Positions 63,540-64,000 of a DNA stretch of 64,000 bases are shown here, piece by piece. The stretch is from the NCBI RefSeq assembly GCF_900188205.1, contig NZ_FZOH01000007.1:118709-182708 (forward strand). Reading direction: 5' to 3'. The notes beneath the pieces are model-generated. The model saw nothing but the letters and a program-made list of their open reading frames with translations, did not search any database and was not told where the DNA came from. Source of the stretch: Geodermatophilus saharensis (GTDB taxonomy: Bacteria > Actinomycetota > Actinomycetes > Mycobacteriales > Geodermatophilaceae). The position numbers and the translations under genes are program-made. Every line of letters begins with the position of its first letter. Within the stretch, counting starts at the first letter, position 1.

Positions 63540-64000
63540 TCAGCCGACGAGGCCCGCCGCCCGGGCCGACCGCAGCGACGGGTCGATCCGGTGGGTGGGG
63601 CCGACGACCGGCGTGAGCGGGTCGAGGGTCTTGAGGCCCTCGCCGGTGTTGAGGACGACGGTCTCCTGCGCCGGGTCCAGCCGCCCGTCCTCGACCAACT
63701 GCCGCAGGACGGCGACGGTGACGCCGCCGGCGGTCTCGGCGAAGACGCCCGTGGTGCGGGCGAGGTCCCGGATGCCCTGGACGATCTGCTCGTCGCCGAC
63801 CCGGCCGACGGCGCCGCCGGTGCGGCGGATCGCGTCGAGCGCGTACGGGCCGTCGGCGGGGTTGCCGATGTTGAGCGACTTGGCGATCCCGGTGGACTTG
63901 ACCGGCTTCACGACGTCCCAGCCGTTGTCGAACGCGGTGGCGATCGGGTCGCAGCCGGCCGACTGGGCGCCGAAGACCCGCCACGGGGTGTCCTCGGCGA
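63540..64000 (-). CDS. thrC: Threonine synthase, C-terminal part (5' end outside window)
   Basis: PLP enzyme that turns O-phosphohomoserine into threonine. Only the last 150 or so residues are in the window: [15 protein letters not shown] (upstream part), [30 protein letters not shown] and [20 protein letters not shown] sequence ([20 protein letters not shown]), ending in [20 protein letters not shown] and RAAGLVG. The SIGNP-type and ETAGG motifs are typical of the actinobacterial short ThrC. The PLP lysine lies outside. It precedes the cold-shock gene on the same strand with 211 bases between, which hold that gene's promoter. Confidence 0.9.
   Translation of the reverse strand, partial: AEDTPWRVFGAQSAGCDPIATAFDNGWDVVKPVKSTGIAKSLNIGNPADGPYALDAIRRTGGAVGRVGDEQIVQGIRDLARTTGVFAETAGGVTVAVLRQLVEDGRLDPAQETVVLNTGEGLKTLDPLTPVVGPTHRIDPSLRSARAAGLVG

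Overview
The window is very GC-rich (about three quarters G+C by eye), densely packed DNA with many GTG starts. It fits a high-GC actinobacterium. The mix of SepH, DUF2530, DUF2771 and DUF3027 proteins, a DUF222/HNH (REP13E12-type) gene, GroEL with a GGM-rich tail under CIRCE control and XPB-type helicases suggests the Geodermatophilaceae (Blastococcus, Geodermatophilus, Modestobacter); that placement is inference. It looks chromosomal. I see no tRNA, rRNA, CRISPR array, prophage or transposase, and no gene-free stretch over 300 bases.

Layout. 1-9.2 kb: a glycosyltransferase, PEP carboxylase, an SMP-30-type lactonase, a TPR protein, a NatAB-like ABC exporter, a UdgX-type uracil-DNA glycosylase and an Ohr-type peroxidase. 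9.2-18.4 kb: MFS exporter, pdxH, citrate synthase, serC, an M42-like hydrolase, the FtsZ regulator sepH, a stress membrane protein, a SpoU methyltransferase and an FAD oxidoreductase. 18.4-23.4 kb: a membrane protein, a self-contained ABC exporter/TetR operon, a thioesterase and an aldo-keto reductase. 23.4-31.7 kb: a two-gene envelope module (polyproline lipoprotein plus membrane protein), thpR, an azgA-marR-MFS set, DUF2530 and an M20 peptidase. 31.8-43.6 kb: Lrp regulator, DUF3027, MFS, DUF2771, long cold-shock protein, tandem DUF202, nucleotidyltransferase, EEP hydrolase, the Rv0862c-like protein and XPB helicase, and an ACT protein. 43.7-54.9 kb is the most accessory-looking part: a broken DUF222/HNH gene with an SOS-like box, two large LuxR-type ATPase regulators, a CPBP protease, a second DEVH helicase and a 41-residue gene. 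54.9-64 kb: zwf, a second M20 peptidase, an HD protein, DUF4031, a Gfo/Idh oxidoreductase, DUF72, a VOC protein, groEL with two CIRCE boxes, a cold-shock gene and the 3' end of thrC.

The order citA-serC-sepH-SpoU-MarR-DUF2530-MFS-DUF2771-csp-XPB resembles, with rearrangement, the Mycobacterium tuberculosis region around Rv0861c-Rv0889c (from memory), so much of the window is conserved actinobacterial housekeeping DNA.

The unexpected content lies mainly between genes. There are three copies of a GCACTTCC/GGAAGTGC palindrome, each at a convergent junction, and in one the stop codons of both genes sit inside a 38-base perfect palindrome. A REP-like element occurs three times, with hairpin arms that differ in matching ways. 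Two GTCGAGATC/GATCTCGAC palindromes lie beyond groEL. Several divergent promoters carry clear inverted repeats (lrp, the NB-ARC regulator, zwf). Six starts lie 6-8 bases after a TANNNT box and look leaderless. I found no wholly new multi-gene system; the best leads are these repeat families, the zwf operator with its 41-residue partner gene, and the lipoprotein/membrane-protein pair.
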